Positions 26,851-36,260 of a DNA stretch of 64,000 nt are shown one piece after another. This stretch comes from Sandaracinaceae bacterium (GTDB lineage: Bacteria; Myxococcota_A; Polyangia; Polyangiales; Houyiibacteriaceae). The translations under genes were made by a program, and so were the position numbers. The DNA lies in assembly GCA_020633075.1 (NCBI GenBank), contig JACKEI010000004.1, positions 1 through 64,000 of the forward strand. Direction: 5' to 3'. Every line of letters starts with the position of its first letter. Within the stretch, counting starts at the first letter, position 1. The notes beneath the pieces are model-generated. The model was not told the DNA's origin and made no database searches. It worked only from the letters and a program-made list of their open reading frames with translations.

Positions 26851-28152
26851 TCAGAGGGCGAGGGCGCTGCGCGTGAAGAGCGTCACCGCCCCCGTGCTGC
26901 CGCCGGTGTTCTGATACAGGTAGAGGGGCAAGCTCTTGTCGGGCGCGCCCACGACCCCGCCGTAGTCGGTGACCGACGCAAAGGCCGTCTCCAGCGTCAG
27001 AGTGCTCCAGTCTTCGCAGTCCGCGCCCCCTTCCCCGTCGCGCCACAGCACCAGCGTCGGCGGGGTCGTCGCCGACCCATCCTGGATGTCGAAGCACAGC
27101 GTGGAGGTGGCGTTCAAGAAGGCCGCGTCGTCGGCCAGCGTGGTGGACGTCGCCTCGTAGTGCACCGCCAGCTGCGGGCCGACGTGCGGCTGAAAGCCCC
27201 CGTAGAGCTGCACGCGCAGCTGCTGGGTGCTGGTGGGTGCTGCGGGCCCCACGCTCGTGTCTTCTGGGGCGGGGTAGCCCAGCAGCACGGACACCGCGCC
27301 GTGGGGGTCGGCCACCTGCACGTCGGTCAGCCGCACGTGCCGCACCGGTGCGTCGAGCGCGCACTGCGCGACGTAGCGCTCGCTGGCGCTGGTGCTCACG
27401 GGGCTCAGCGTGCACTCCGGCGGCGGGACGGCGTCGTAGGCCAGCGCAGGCGTGTCCCCGAGGGTGATCACGGGCGTCTGCGTGCCGCCGCTCTGGTAGA
27501 AGTAGAGGCCCTGGCTGAGATCGAGCGCGCCCACCGCCTCTGCCCACACATGGGCAAAGCGCGTCGCGTAGGTGAGCGTCGCCACGTCGTCGCAGTCCGC
27601 TCCTTGCTCCCCGTCGCGCCAGAGCACCACCAGCGCGCGTGTGCTCTCGCTCCCCGCGTGCAGGTCCATGCAGACCGTGGACGCGGTGTTCACGAAGTCG
27701 TCCTCGCCGGGGAAGCCCACCGAGTCGGGACCGAAGTACGCCGCCACGTCCGGAGGCGGCTGCGGCGCCCCCCCGCCGTAGAACTGCAGCTTGAGCTGGC
27801 CGGGTAGCAGCGCGTCGCGCGGGCCCACGGGCTCAGGCAGACCAAAGAAGAGCTGCATGGACGCGTGAGTGCGGGTGGCCACCAGCCCCTCGATGCGCAC
27901 GTGCCGCACGGGGACACCCAAGCCACAGAGGGGACTGGTCTGCGCTCCCGCCGGGACCTGGCCGGACACACAGGGCGGGCCCTGGTCGTCCCCGCTGCCC
28001 TCGTCACGCTGGGTACCCAGGTCCTGTGCGAGGCTGGTATCAGGAGCGCTACCATCGGGCAGCGCGCCCGCGTCCAGCGTGCCCCCAGGGCCCTCTGCGC
28101 AGCCGACAGCAGTCACACAAAATGCTGAAATCACAATTGAAAGCGTCTTCAC
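26851..28152 (-). CDS. Two-repeat lipoprotein leading the haem operon
   Basis: 433 aa from GTG 28152, chosen because aggag sits 8 bp upstream; an in-frame extension to 28200 lacks a site. Lipobox VTAVGC (Cys about 18), an Asp/Gly-rich spacer, then two related domains of about 155 aa (near residues 80-235 and 270-425). Each begins PVRHVR(I/L) and contains LQ(F/L)YGG, ST(V/L)C(M/F)D, LVLWRDGE.GADC and (L)YFYQ/LYLYQN. I recognise no family. Being first in the operon with a haem receptor and HmuY, it may be a surface haem or haemoprotein binder; this is inference. Confidence 0.75.
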   Translation of the reverse strand: MKTLSIVISAFCVTAVGCAEGPGGTLDAGALPDGSAPDTSLAQDLGTQRDEGSGDDQGPPCVSGQVPAGAQTSPLCGLGVPVRHVRIEGLVATRTHASMQLFFGLPEPVGPRDALLPGQLKLQFYGGGAPQPPPDVAAYFGPDSVGFPGEDDFVNTASTVCMDLHAGSESTRALVVLWRDGEQGADCDDVATLTYATRFAHVWAEAVGALDLSQGLYFYQSGGTQTPVITLGDTPALAYDAVPPPECTLSPVSTSASERYVAQCALDAPVRHVRLTDVQVADPHGAVSVLLGYPAPEDTSVGPAAPTSTQQLRVQLYGGFQPHVGPQLAVHYEATSTTLADDAAFLNATSTLCFDIQDGSATTPPTLVLWRDGEGGADCEDWSTLTLETAFASVTDYGGVVGAPDKSLPLYLYQNTGGSTGAVTLFTRSALAL

Positions 28153-28220
28153 GGACAACACTCCTGGGCAGAGCCGCCGCGTTGGATGCGGGGCGGCCAT
28201 CGACTGCCTGAGTCCTGCCG

Positions 28221-28258
28221 TTAATGAAAACGAAAGTCAAAATCAATTTCAATAATTC
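28221..28258. promoter_or_regulatory. AT-rich Fur-box-like element upstream of the haem operon
   Basis: A 38-bp island of about 75% AT inside very GC-rich DNA. It contains a 7-1-7 imperfect inverted repeat at 28237-28251 (arms tcaaaat and aatttca, 5 of 7 matches), close to the Fur consensus of paired tgataat arms, and further tgaaa-type half sites. On the minus strand ttgaaa followed 17 bp later by tttcat could serve as promoter elements. Fits iron-repressed control of the hmuY operon; also lies just upstream of the divergent LytS gene. Confidence 0.55.
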
Positions 28259-28301
28259 GTGTGGTACCCCCACAGAGCCGCCGCGCTCTATCCTCAGCCT
28301 C

Positions 28302-29396
28302 GTGAAGCGGGCATCCCACAGCGCGGCCGAGAGACCCGTATGGGCGTCCACCCTGCGGGGCCTCCGGGAGCCGCGTCGGGCGGTGCCCATCGCGCTGGTG
28401 TCTGCAGCGCTACTGGTCACCGAGCTGCTCGCCACCCGCAGCCCGCCCGCCACGCTGTCCCTGGGGCTCTTCCTGGTGTTGTTCGTGCTGCTGGTCCCGG
28501 CCACGTGGCGCTGGGCGGCGCGGAGGCAGCCCAGCGCGTCGCGCCTCGCGCTGTACGCGCTGCTGTGCGCGGCCTTGGTGGCGCTCACCACCGCGGTGCT
28601 GCCTGCGCTGTGGCGCTTCGAGTCCTACGTGGCGCACCCACCGGCGGCCGTCGCGATCCTGGTCTTGGCGGCCATGGCGGGGTGGGTGCTGGGGCGCGAC
28701 ATCGACCTCGCAGAGGGCCTGCAGAGCGCGCACGCGCGGGGACAGGCGCTCACCCGGGAGACCGAAGACGCGCGCCTGTTGGCGCTGCGGCAACACCTGG
28801 ACCCGCACTTCTTGTTCAACACGCTCGGGGCCATCGCGGAGTGGTGTCGCGAGGATCCGGCCACGGCCGAGCGCGCACTGCTGGAGCTGTCGGCCATGCT
28901 GCGCACCCTCTTCGACGGCATCCGCACGCCTCTCTGGCCGCTGACGCGCGAGGTGGAGATCCTGCTGGCGCTGCAGCACCTCTACACGCTGCGCGACGAC
29001 GAGCGCTACGTGCTGGACGCGCAGCTGGACGCGCTGACGGGGCTGGGCGGCGGGGACGTGCCGGAGCTGCCGCCCCTGGTGCTGCTCCCGCTGTTCGAGA
29101 ACGCGCTCAAGCACGGCGCACCGGGGGCACCGCTTCTGCTGCGGCTGGCGCTGGACGACGAGAGCGTGCGCGTGTCGCTCTGGAACGCGGGGGCGTTCGC
29201 GGGGCGGCGCGCGGGGGGCACGGGTATCGAGACGGTGGAGCGGCGCCTGGCGCTGGCTTATGGGGGCGCGGCGTCGCTCGTGGTGACCGCCGAAGAACGG
29301 GAAGGCGTCGCAGGGACCACCACGCGGGTGGTCCTGCCACGTCGCGCGCAGGTGGCGAGCGCGGCGCCATCACGCGCGCTAGAGGCCAGCGTATGA
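28302..29396 (+). CDS. LytS-type sensor histidine kinase
   Basis: 364 aa from GTG 28302; an ATG at 28224 is possible but lies inside the AT-rich regulatory island. Four TM helices in the first 140 aa, then the His_kinase domain with phospho-acceptor region RQHLDPHFLFNTLGAIAEW and ATP lid residues FENALKHG and GTGIETVERRLALAYG. Proteins of this class partner with LytTR regulators, and the next gene overlaps by ATGA. The stimulus is unknown; position opposite the haem operon suggests, but does not prove, a link to it. Confidence 0.9.
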   Translation: MKRASHSAAERPVWASTLRGLREPRRAVPIALVSAALLVTELLATRSPPATLSLGLFLVLFVLLVPATWRWAARRQPSASRLALYALLCAALVALTTAVLPALWRFESYVAHPPAAVAILVLAAMAGWVLGRDIDLAEGLQSAHARGQALTRETEDARLLALRQHLDPHFLFNTLGAIAEWCREDPATAERALLELSAMLRTLFDGIRTPLWPLTREVEILLALQHLYTLRDDERYVLDAQLDALTGLGGGDVPELPPLVLLPLFENALKHGAPGAPLLLRLALDDESVRVSLWNAGAFAGRRAGGTGIETVERRLALAYGGAASLVVTAEEREGVAGTTTRVVLPRRAQVASAAPSRALEASV

Positions 29397-30103
29397 GCCC
29401 GCTGCGCGTGGTCGTCGCCGACGACGAGAAGATGGCGCGCAAGCGCGTGACCCGGCTGCTGGAGTCCCTGGGCGACGTCACCCTGGTGGCCGAGTGCCGC
29501 TCCGGGGAGGAGGTCTTGAAGCACCTCGATCCGGCGCAGGTGGACGTGGCGCTGCTGGACATCGACATGCCCGGCATGAGCGGGCTCGAGGTGGCGCAGG
29601 TGGCGGCCTTGCGCGGCGTGCCCGTGATCCTCCTGACCGCGCACGAGCAGCACGCCGTCGCCGCCTTCGAGCAACAGGCGGTGCACTACCTGCTCAAGCC
29701 GGTGGACGCGGCGCAGCTGGTGCGCGCCTTCGAGCGGCTGCGCGGGCGCACCAAGCCAGCGCCTGCCGGCCCGCTGCCCACGCGTGTGGCGCTCACGGTG
29801 CGCGGCGACGTGGTGCTGCTCGCCCCGGCGGACATCACCCACGCCGTGTACGACGGCGAGCTGGTGAGCGTGCACACCGCACAGCACGGCTACATCACGG
29901 ACGAGTCCCTGCAGGAGCTGGAGGCGCGCATTGGCAGCGAGCACATGCTGCGCGTGCACCGGCGAGCGCTCCTCAACCTCGCGCACGTGGAGCGCCTGCG
30001 CAGCCAGCCCTCGGGCGGCTACGTGGCCGTGCTCCGCAGCGGCGCCGAGGTGCCCGTCTCACGGCAGGTGGCGCGGGACCTGCGCAAGCGGCTGGGGGTC
30101 TAG
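29393..30103 (+). CDS. LytTR-family response regulator
   Basis: 236 aa. Receiver domain with acidic pocket VVADDEK, phospho-acceptor Asp in LLDIDMPGMSG and Lys in HYLLKPVDA; C-terminal LytTR DNA-binding domain (DGELVSVHTAQHGYITDESLQELEARIG, LRVHRRALLNLAHVERL). LytTR proteins bind direct repeats about 10 bp apart. ATG overlaps the kinase stop (ATGA), so kinase and regulator are coupled. Confidence 0.94.
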   Translation: MSPLRVVVADDEKMARKRVTRLLESLGDVTLVAECRSGEEVLKHLDPAQVDVALLDIDMPGMSGLEVAQVAALRGVPVILLTAHEQHAVAAFEQQAVHYLLKPVDAAQLVRAFERLRGRTKPAPAGPLPTRVALTVRGDVVLLAPADITHAVYDGELVSVHTAQHGYITDESLQELEARIGSEHMLRVHRRALLNLAHVERLRSQPSGGYVAVLRSGAEVPVSRQVARDLRKRLGV

Positions 30104-30148
30104 CCGGCGGTGTCGCGAGCCGGGCGGAGCTCGCCACGAGCGCTCCAC

Positions 30149-31045
30149 TCATGCCTGGTGATGGCGTCCCGCGAGATGCCTGCGGCTCCAACCCATGCGC
30201 GCCAGAACGACCCCGACAAGCAGCCACGCGAGTGAGAAGCCGCGCGACTCGCCACCGCCTACGGCGCAGCCCGTGTCGAGCCGTGGCATCGGTGACGTCG
30301 CGAGGCACAGCGCGCCACTCGAGCGCAGCTCCCCGCTGGCGCTCACGCTGGTGACGCGCACGCATGGGGGGTCGACACCAATGCGTTCGCGCTGCAGCAC
30401 GATAGGCGGGGGGCCGCAGTCACCAGGCCAGACCGTGAGCACGGGTTGCCCACCGCCGTCTGCACCTGGGCCGGTGCTCTCGACGAGCCAGAGCGTCGCC
30501 TCACCCGTGGGCATCAAACGCACGACGCTGTCCTGCCCGCTGTCGAAGCAGTCGAGCGCGAAGAGCACGCTCGAACACATGTGCGGGATCTGCGGGGCGA
30601 GCAGCGAGTCAACGGTGTAGCTCGTCAGCGTCGGGGTCGCGACGACCGGGGCCACGTCACTGCCGGTGGTGAAGCGTGTCTCGAGCGTGGTCGTGCTGCC
30701 CCCGTCTGCGATGGACACGCGCACGACGTATTCCGTGTCGGGTGTGAGCGGGTCCAGCAAGAAGCGCGCGCCATGAAAGGTGTCGTAGGCCTGGACGTCG
30801 TTGTACGTCACAGTGGGGCGCTGACCGTGGACGTTGAGGAGGACGAAGAAGTCCGCGTCGACGGGGACGTTGGTCGCGCCGTCCGGGGGGTAGGCCCAGA
30901 GGATGCGGGGCTCCTCCGGCGCACAACTGGCGCGGGCGTGGGACGTGACTCCCAGCACCACGACGATAGACGACAAGGCATAGAGGGCTCCCCAGGGAGT
31001 CACTGGCGTCACTGGCTTCATGATGGCGCAGAATGCACTGTTCAT
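30149..31045 (-). CDS. Secreted protein with Ig-like domain and MYXO-CTERM-like tail
   Basis: 298 aa (ATG 31045; ATG 31021 is an alternative). Signal peptide ending near SHARA-SC. An Ig-like/fibronectin-like domain follows (PRILWAYPPDGATNVPVDADFFVLLN ... YVVRVSIADGGSTTTLETRFTTG), as in bacterial Big_5 domains. The C-terminus has Asp-Thr-Gly-Cys, a short Gly/Ser linker, a hydrophobic helix (FSLAWLLVGVVLARMGW) and Arg-rich end: the plan of MYXO-CTERM sorting tags processed by myxosortase, although the motif here is not the canonical CGC. Probably cell-surface anchored. Confidence 0.75.
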   Translation of the reverse strand: MNSAFCAIMKPVTPVTPWGALYALSSIVVVLGVTSHARASCAPEEPRILWAYPPDGATNVPVDADFFVLLNVHGQRPTVTYNDVQAYDTFHGARFLLDPLTPDTEYVVRVSIADGGSTTTLETRFTTGSDVAPVVATPTLTSYTVDSLLAPQIPHMCSSVLFALDCFDSGQDSVVRLMPTGEATLWLVESTGPGADGGGQPVLTVWPGDCGPPPIVLQRERIGVDPPCVRVTSVSASGELRSSGALCLATSPMPRLDTGCAVGGGESRGFSLAWLLVGVVLARMGWSRRHLAGRHHQA

Positions 31046-31234
31046 GCCAGTGGAAGCGCCGCCCCCACATGGGGCCCGTGGGTCGCTCCCAGGGGCGAGC
31101 GCCACGCACTTCTTGCGGGTGCGTGCCAGATTGTGCCGCCGCTCGGCGACGACCTGCGACCGCTCGTGCCCCGCCCACGACCGCTCGGCGTGACATGGAA
31201 GGCGGGCCCCCGGGGGCACCCACAGAGTGAGGCC

Positions 31235-32671
31235 ATGACCTCCTCACACCGCACTCCTCGCACCGCTCTGGCGCGGCTCCGTCTGGCCGTGTTCGGTCCT
31301 CCCGGCGCGCTCGGCGCACGCGCCCTGCGCCCCGTCCGCCTCGCGCTCGCGCTCGCGCTGGTGCTCGGCTCCGCGTACGGGTTCGGCGTGTCCGGCCTGC
31401 TGGCCATCAAGCGCATGCGTGACCCGGCCCTGCGTCGTGGCGGCGTGCCCGAGAGCGCCCTCGCCCTGCACCGCAGCGTCAGCGCGCGCTTCGCGCCGTG
31501 GGCCCGCGCGCGCATCGCGTCGGGAGCCGCCGCACACATCCCCCTGCACGACGTGCCCGAGAACGAGTGGCCCATCTTCAGCGCGGTGTTCTTCCTGAGC
31601 GCCACCGAGTCCCTGCGCGATCAGGGGGTGGACGTGCGCTACGCGGCCCCGAGTGTGCGCGCGGCCCGCGACCTGATCATGGACCCCGTGCACCACACCT
31701 GGGTGCGCACGCACTGGGGCGACGACTACCTGCACGACCACAACGTGTTCTTTCGCTCGCTGCTCATCGCGGGGCTGAGCAGCTACGAGAGCCTCACGCA
31801 CGACGGCGGCGACCTCGCCTTTCTGCGCGACCAGGTGGAGACGCTGGCGGCGGACCTGGACGCGTCGCCGCACGGCGTGCTCGAGGACTACCCGGGGGAG
31901 ACCTACCCCATCGATGTGATGGCGGCCGTGGCGTACATCAAGCGCGCCGACCGCGTGCTGGGCACGGACCACAGCGCCTTCGTCGCGAGAGCGCGGCGCG
32001 CGTTCGTCGCGCCCTACGACGACGAGCTGGGCCTGGTGCGCTTCCGCGTGGACCTCTACGGCGACGCGGCTCCTGCGCCCAACCAGCCTGGACGCGGGAT
32101 CGGCAACTCGTGGGTGGGCATCTACGCGGCGGAGCTGTGGCCCGCGGACGCGGCGCGCTGGCACGCCACGCACACGGAGCACTTCTGGCAGGACGCGTCG
32201 TGGGCCTCGGGCTTCCGTGAGTATCGGCGCGGCGGACCCGAGGGCGAGTGGACCTTCGAGATCGACGCCGGCCCCGTGGTGGGCGGCTTCGGCACGGCGG
32301 CCAGCGCGTTCGGCATTGCGGCCGCGCGGCGCAGCGGCCGCTTGGACCAGGCCTACACGCTCACCACCCAGATGCTGGCCACGGGCTGGCCCGCGCCGGA
32401 CGGATCGCTGCGCAGCCCGCAGGCCTTCTCGCACCCGGCCGCGCCGCTGCTGGGCGAGAGCGCGCTCGCGTACTTCCTGACGCTGCCGCCCGCAGACGGA
32501 GTGCCCGTTGTGACCGGGGGCCGTGTGACACCGCTGGTGTGGCTGGCGCTGCTGCTCTACTTCGGCGTCTTCGCGCTGGGGCTGTGGCTGGCGTACCGCA
32601 TGGCGCCACGCACCCAGCGCGTTGCCGGGCGCCTGTGGGAGAGCACCAGGCGACGCTGTTACCCGATGTAA
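31235..32671 (+). CDS. Membrane protein with large soluble helical domain
   Basis: 478 aa from ATG 31235 (gtgagg just upstream). A TM helix at about residues 30-52 and another near 428-455 flank about 370 aa of soluble domain with repeated helix-loop motifs (THWGDDYLHDHNVFFRSLLIAGLSSYESLTHDGG, IGNSWVGIYAAELWP, VGGFGTAASAFGIAAAR). This resembles alpha/alpha-barrel folds such as linalool dehydratase/isomerase, but the likeness is weak. Probably faces the periplasm. No partner is evident. Confidence 0.6.
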   Translation: MTSSHRTPRTALARLRLAVFGPPGALGARALRPVRLALALALVLGSAYGFGVSGLLAIKRMRDPALRRGGVPESALALHRSVSARFAPWARARIASGAAAHIPLHDVPENEWPIFSAVFFLSATESLRDQGVDVRYAAPSVRAARDLIMDPVHHTWVRTHWGDDYLHDHNVFFRSLLIAGLSSYESLTHDGGDLAFLRDQVETLAADLDASPHGVLEDYPGETYPIDVMAAVAYIKRADRVLGTDHSAFVARARRAFVAPYDDELGLVRFRVDLYGDAAPAPNQPGRGIGNSWVGIYAAELWPADAARWHATHTEHFWQDASWASGFREYRRGGPEGEWTFEIDAGPVVGGFGTAASAFGIAAARRSGRLDQAYTLTTQMLATGWPAPDGSLRSPQAFSHPAAPLLGESALAYFLTLPPADGVPVVTGGRVTPLVWLALLLYFGVFALGLWLAYRMAPRTQRVAGRLWESTRRRCYPM

Positions 32672-32721
32672 CCCGGTAGCGTGGGCAGCTACGCCGACCC
32701 TGCACGGTATGTTGGCGCACT

Positions 32722-33939
32722 ATGACTCGACTCCTACGCTCTCGACTCCTCGTTCTCGCTTCGCTCGGTAGCGCACTGCTCTATGCGGGCTGCGGCGAAG
32801 AAGACCCCGCCCCCAACGACGGGGGTACCGACAACGGCACGGGCATGGACGGGTCCGTCGTCGACCAGGGTACCGGTGGACCCACGTGGACCGTACGCAC
32901 GCACCCGTGCCCGGGGATCAACCGCACGGACGCGTTCCACGTGGACACCGACGGCACCATGTGGCTCGGCTGCGGCAGCGGCGCGGACGGCAACGGCCTC
33001 TTCCGCAGCGCGGACGGCGGGATGACCTGGGCCATCCCCGCGACCAACCCCACCAACGTGCTCACGTCGTTCCGTGTGCACGCGGTGCACCGTGGCTACG
33101 GCGGCCTGATCTACGTCGCCGGGCGCGGCACGGGCGGCAGCATGGTGCTCAGCCTGGACACCAGCACCACGCCCTTCACCGCGACCGCGGTGCTCACCGC
33201 CGGCACCTCGGTGGACACGTCGTTCACGGCGTCCCCCTTCGTCACCACGGGCGGCGGCGCAGCCTTCGCGGACTCCTTCAACGGACACGGTGCCCTCTAC
33301 CGCCCCGATGACACCGTGGCCGACGGCGGCGCGCTGTGGACCGACGCGCAGGACTGGGAGTCCGACGGCGGCACCAGCCACCAGATCCTCGATCTGGTGG
33401 CTCTAGGGGAGCGCTTCGTCGGCTGCGGCAGCACGATCGCGGAAGCCCCGTTCGTGTTCTTGCCATCCCCAGAGGTGGACGCCGAGATGTGGGAGATGAC
33501 GCCCATCGCGCTGGTGAGCGGCCTCGGCGCCTACACCGGTGAGATGTGGGGCGTCGCGGCCGACTCGTCGCGTGTGGTGGTGGTGGGTGTGGACCAGACC
33601 AATCACATCGGGAAGATCTTCGTGTCGGGCACGGATCGCTACCTCGCGACGGACTACACGCAGCACGACATCGACCCCCTGCTCTCCAACGTCAGCGCCA
33701 GCGACTCGACCTGGGCGCGGGGCGTGTGCATGGCAAGCAACCGCGTCGTCGTGGTGGGCGAAGTGCAGCCGCTGGGCGCGGGCGACAACTCGGGCTTCGT
33801 GCTGGAGTCGACCGACGGTGGGGTGACCTTCACGGACATCACGCCCAGTGGCTCGCCGGACACGTGGAGCAAGTGCACCATCGACGCAGGCGGTCGCATC
33901 CTGGTCGCAGGCGCGGGCGCCGTGGCGACGCTCGAATAG
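32722..33939 (+). CDS. BNR/Asp-box beta-propeller lipoprotein
   Basis: 405 aa. Signal peptide with lipobox LLYAGC (Cys about 24) and an Asp/Gly/Thr-rich spacer typical of exported myxobacterial lipoproteins. Two clear Asp-box motifs (FRSADGGMTW, LESTDGGVTF) and repeated WG/VVVVG strands suggest a BNR-type propeller. No catalytic sialidase residues seen, so it is likely binding or structural. 33 bp before the STAND regulator. Confidence 0.75.
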   Translation: MTRLLRSRLLVLASLGSALLYAGCGEEDPAPNDGGTDNGTGMDGSVVDQGTGGPTWTVRTHPCPGINRTDAFHVDTDGTMWLGCGSGADGNGLFRSADGGMTWAIPATNPTNVLTSFRVHAVHRGYGGLIYVAGRGTGGSMVLSLDTSTTPFTATAVLTAGTSVDTSFTASPFVTTGGGAAFADSFNGHGALYRPDDTVADGGALWTDAQDWESDGGTSHQILDLVALGERFVGCGSTIAEAPFVFLPSPEVDAEMWEMTPIALVSGLGAYTGEMWGVAADSSRVVVVGVDQTNHIGKIFVSGTDRYLATDYTQHDIDPLLSNVSASDSTWARGVCMASNRVVVVGEVQPLGAGDNSGFVLESTDGGVTFTDITPSGSPDTWSKCTIDAGGRILVAGAGAVATLE

Positions 33940-33972
33940 ACGGGCTACTCCAACGGCGCTCAGTCGACTAGG

Positions 33973-36144
33973 GTGGGCGCCGTGCGGGGACCACTTCGAT
34001 ATCGCCTAGCGAACCCACCCAGCGTCTTCCTCGGTCGTGAGACGGAGGAAGACGCGCTGCGTGCGGCGCTCTTGCGAGGACCCGTGGTCGTGGTGGTGGG
34101 GGCCGCGGGCCTCGGCAAGCGCGCGCTGGTTCAGCACGTGCTGCGCGACACGCCCGGTGTGTGTGTGGTGCGCTGCCGAGAGGGACTCACGTTCGGCGCG
34201 CTGGGACGGGAGCTCCGGCTTGCTCTGGTCGCGCGTGGGGACGCGGCAGGGGCCACAAACGCCGGGCCGAGCAGGGAGCACACGGACGGCCAAGGCGCGC
34301 TCGGGGACGCGCTCGGGGACGAGGGCGCCGACGATGAGAGAGCCGAAGACGCGCTCGTAGACCGTGTGCTGGACGCCGCAGAGCGCACGTCGAGCGTGGT
34401 CGTGCTCGAGGAGAGTGACCTCGTGGAGGCGCCCGTCATCGCGCGCTGGCTCGTGGCTCTCATGCGCTTCGCCCGAACGTCGCGGTGGGTGGTCACCGCC
34501 CGCACGCGGCCAAGCGTCCCGGGCATACAGGAGCAGATCGTGAGCCTGAGCGCGCTTCACCCGTCCGCCGCGCGCGAGCTCGCCGAAGCCTGCGCCCACC
34601 CGTGCAGCGCGGGTCAGGTCGACGCCATCGTGCGGGCGGCGGAGGGGTCGCCACAGCGCATTCGGGAGCTGGCGGCTGCCGCGCATCGCGCTCCGATCGA
34701 CACCGAGGGCGCGCACCCGAGCGCATCGGCGCAGCCCAGCTTCCGCGACCTCGAGGTGCTGTTGCACGGTGAGGACCGACGCCCTGTCCCGACCAGCGCA
34801 CCCACCCCCGAGCGCGGGGTCAGCGCCATGTTGGCCGCCGAGCTACGGCGGAGGCTGGACGGTGGTCCGCGCGAGATGCAGCGGCCGGAAGACGTCGCTC
34901 GCTCCTTCGGCGTGCGCGCGACGGTCGTGGCCGGCATGCGCCTCATCGCGGAGGGGCGAGGAACGCGCGGCCAGCTCGTGCTGCGGACGCTCCAGCAGCA
35001 CGACGAAGTCCCGTCCGGACTCGGGCTCCTGTCGCGTGTGGCACAGGGGCTGCTGCGCGTCACGGGAGGGCGCTACACAGGGCTCACCCTGGTGTCGCGG
35101 GAGCTGCTGCGCGAGGCGGAGAGCCTCGGCATCGCCACGCTCTACCACTGGGCCTACATGTTCGAGCGGCTGGTCAGCCTGAGCGCGAGCGTGAGCACCC
35201 CGGAGCCCGCGTGGGCCGACGTCATCCCGGCACCCCAGGGCATCTCCGCTCGCTACCTGAGCGCAGTGCGCGTCGCCCACCGCGCACGCCGCGGCGAGCA
35301 CATCGCGGACGACGCGCTCCCGCGCGTGGAGCCGGGCGATGGCCCTCTCGCCACCTGTGTGTGCGCATTCTTGGAGACCCACGTCCTGCTGCTGCGTGGC
35401 GACCTCGAACAGGCCGAGGTCCTGGCGGCCACGCTGGTGCGGCGCTGCATGGAGCTGCGCGTACCACTGGTGGAGGGTGAAGCGCTGCTGATGCTCTGCT
35501 ACGCGCAGCTGGCGCTCGCGCGTCACGACGAGCTCGGCGTGTCGGTGGAGGCGCTGACGCGCGTCGGCCGGTCGGCGCGCAGTCGCCGCTACACGGTCAT
35601 CGCGGACCTGCTGCGCATGGCGCTCGACTCAGGGCCCGACGTCCAGCGCCTACTCGAGATCGCGCGGCACGGCGACGCGTCCCCCACCGCCGCGCGCGTG
35701 GCGTCGGTCTTGTTGGGCGGTGTCGCCTCCGGCGACGCCCTCGACCGTCTGTTGAGCGACGGCTTGGCCGCGCGCTGGCAGGCTACTGTGCAGCCCTTGG
35801 ACCCGGACAACAGCGCGAGCTGGGTCTTCGACCCCACCGCCGGCTCTGTGTGGATGCCCCAACGCACGGAACAAGCGAGCCCGCTCGCCACGCGCATCTT
35901 GTGCTGTCTGTTCGACGCCGCCGCATCGCCACAGGGCTTCGCGCCGCTCGAGGACGTGGCGCGGGTCGTCTGGGACGTGAGCGACTACCACCCCCTGCGG
36001 GACGCCAAGCGTGTGCACGTGGCCATCCGCCGCCTGCGCACCTTGATCGAAGACGACGCCTCCGCGCCGACGCGACTGATCACCGTGGACGGTGGCTACA
36101 CCCTCGGCCGCGCCGAGCTGCCCGGCCGCGTGGTGTCGGCCTAG
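33973..36144 (+). CDS. STAND-type ATPase with C-terminal winged helix
   Basis: 723 aa from GTG 33973. Residues 15-60 hold FLGRETEEDAL and Walker A VGAAGLGKRALV (Lys49); a Walker B-like VVVLEESDLV follows near residue 140, separated by an unusual Gly/Asp/Glu-rich insertion. The middle is a helical, TPR-like region. The last 110 aa form an OmpR/PhoB-type winged helix (YHPLRDAKRVHVAIRRLRTLIED, LITVDGGYTLGR). This is the plan of ATP-gated signal-integrating transcription factors, but with the DNA-binding domain at the C-terminus rather than the N-terminus. Confidence 0.82.
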   Translation: MGAVRGPLRYRLANPPSVFLGRETEEDALRAALLRGPVVVVVGAAGLGKRALVQHVLRDTPGVCVVRCREGLTFGALGRELRLALVARGDAAGATNAGPSREHTDGQGALGDALGDEGADDERAEDALVDRVLDAAERTSSVVVLEESDLVEAPVIARWLVALMRFARTSRWVVTARTRPSVPGIQEQIVSLSALHPSAARELAEACAHPCSAGQVDAIVRAAEGSPQRIRELAAAAHRAPIDTEGAHPSASAQPSFRDLEVLLHGEDRRPVPTSAPTPERGVSAMLAAELRRRLDGGPREMQRPEDVARSFGVRATVVAGMRLIAEGRGTRGQLVLRTLQQHDEVPSGLGLLSRVAQGLLRVTGGRYTGLTLVSRELLREAESLGIATLYHWAYMFERLVSLSASVSTPEPAWADVIPAPQGISARYLSAVRVAHRARRGEHIADDALPRVEPGDGPLATCVCAFLETHVLLLRGDLEQAEVLAATLVRRCMELRVPLVEGEALLMLCYAQLALARHDELGVSVEALTRVGRSARSRRYTVIADLLRMALDSGPDVQRLLEIARHGDASPTAARVASVLLGGVASGDALDRLLSDGLAARWQATVQPLDPDNSASWVFDPTAGSVWMPQRTEQASPLATRILCCLFDAAASPQGFAPLEDVARVVWDVSDYHPLRDAKRVHVAIRRLRTLIEDDASAPTRLITVDGGYTLGRAELPGRVVSA

Positions 36145-36260
36145 CGGAACGCGCCGGTGACGGGAGTCGCGCCAGGTCCGGTCCGCCTACGTGTGAGGAT
36201 CTCCCGTGGCTCCACGATGCGCTGACACCGTAGTCGGCAAGAGGTCTTGGCGTTGGACTC

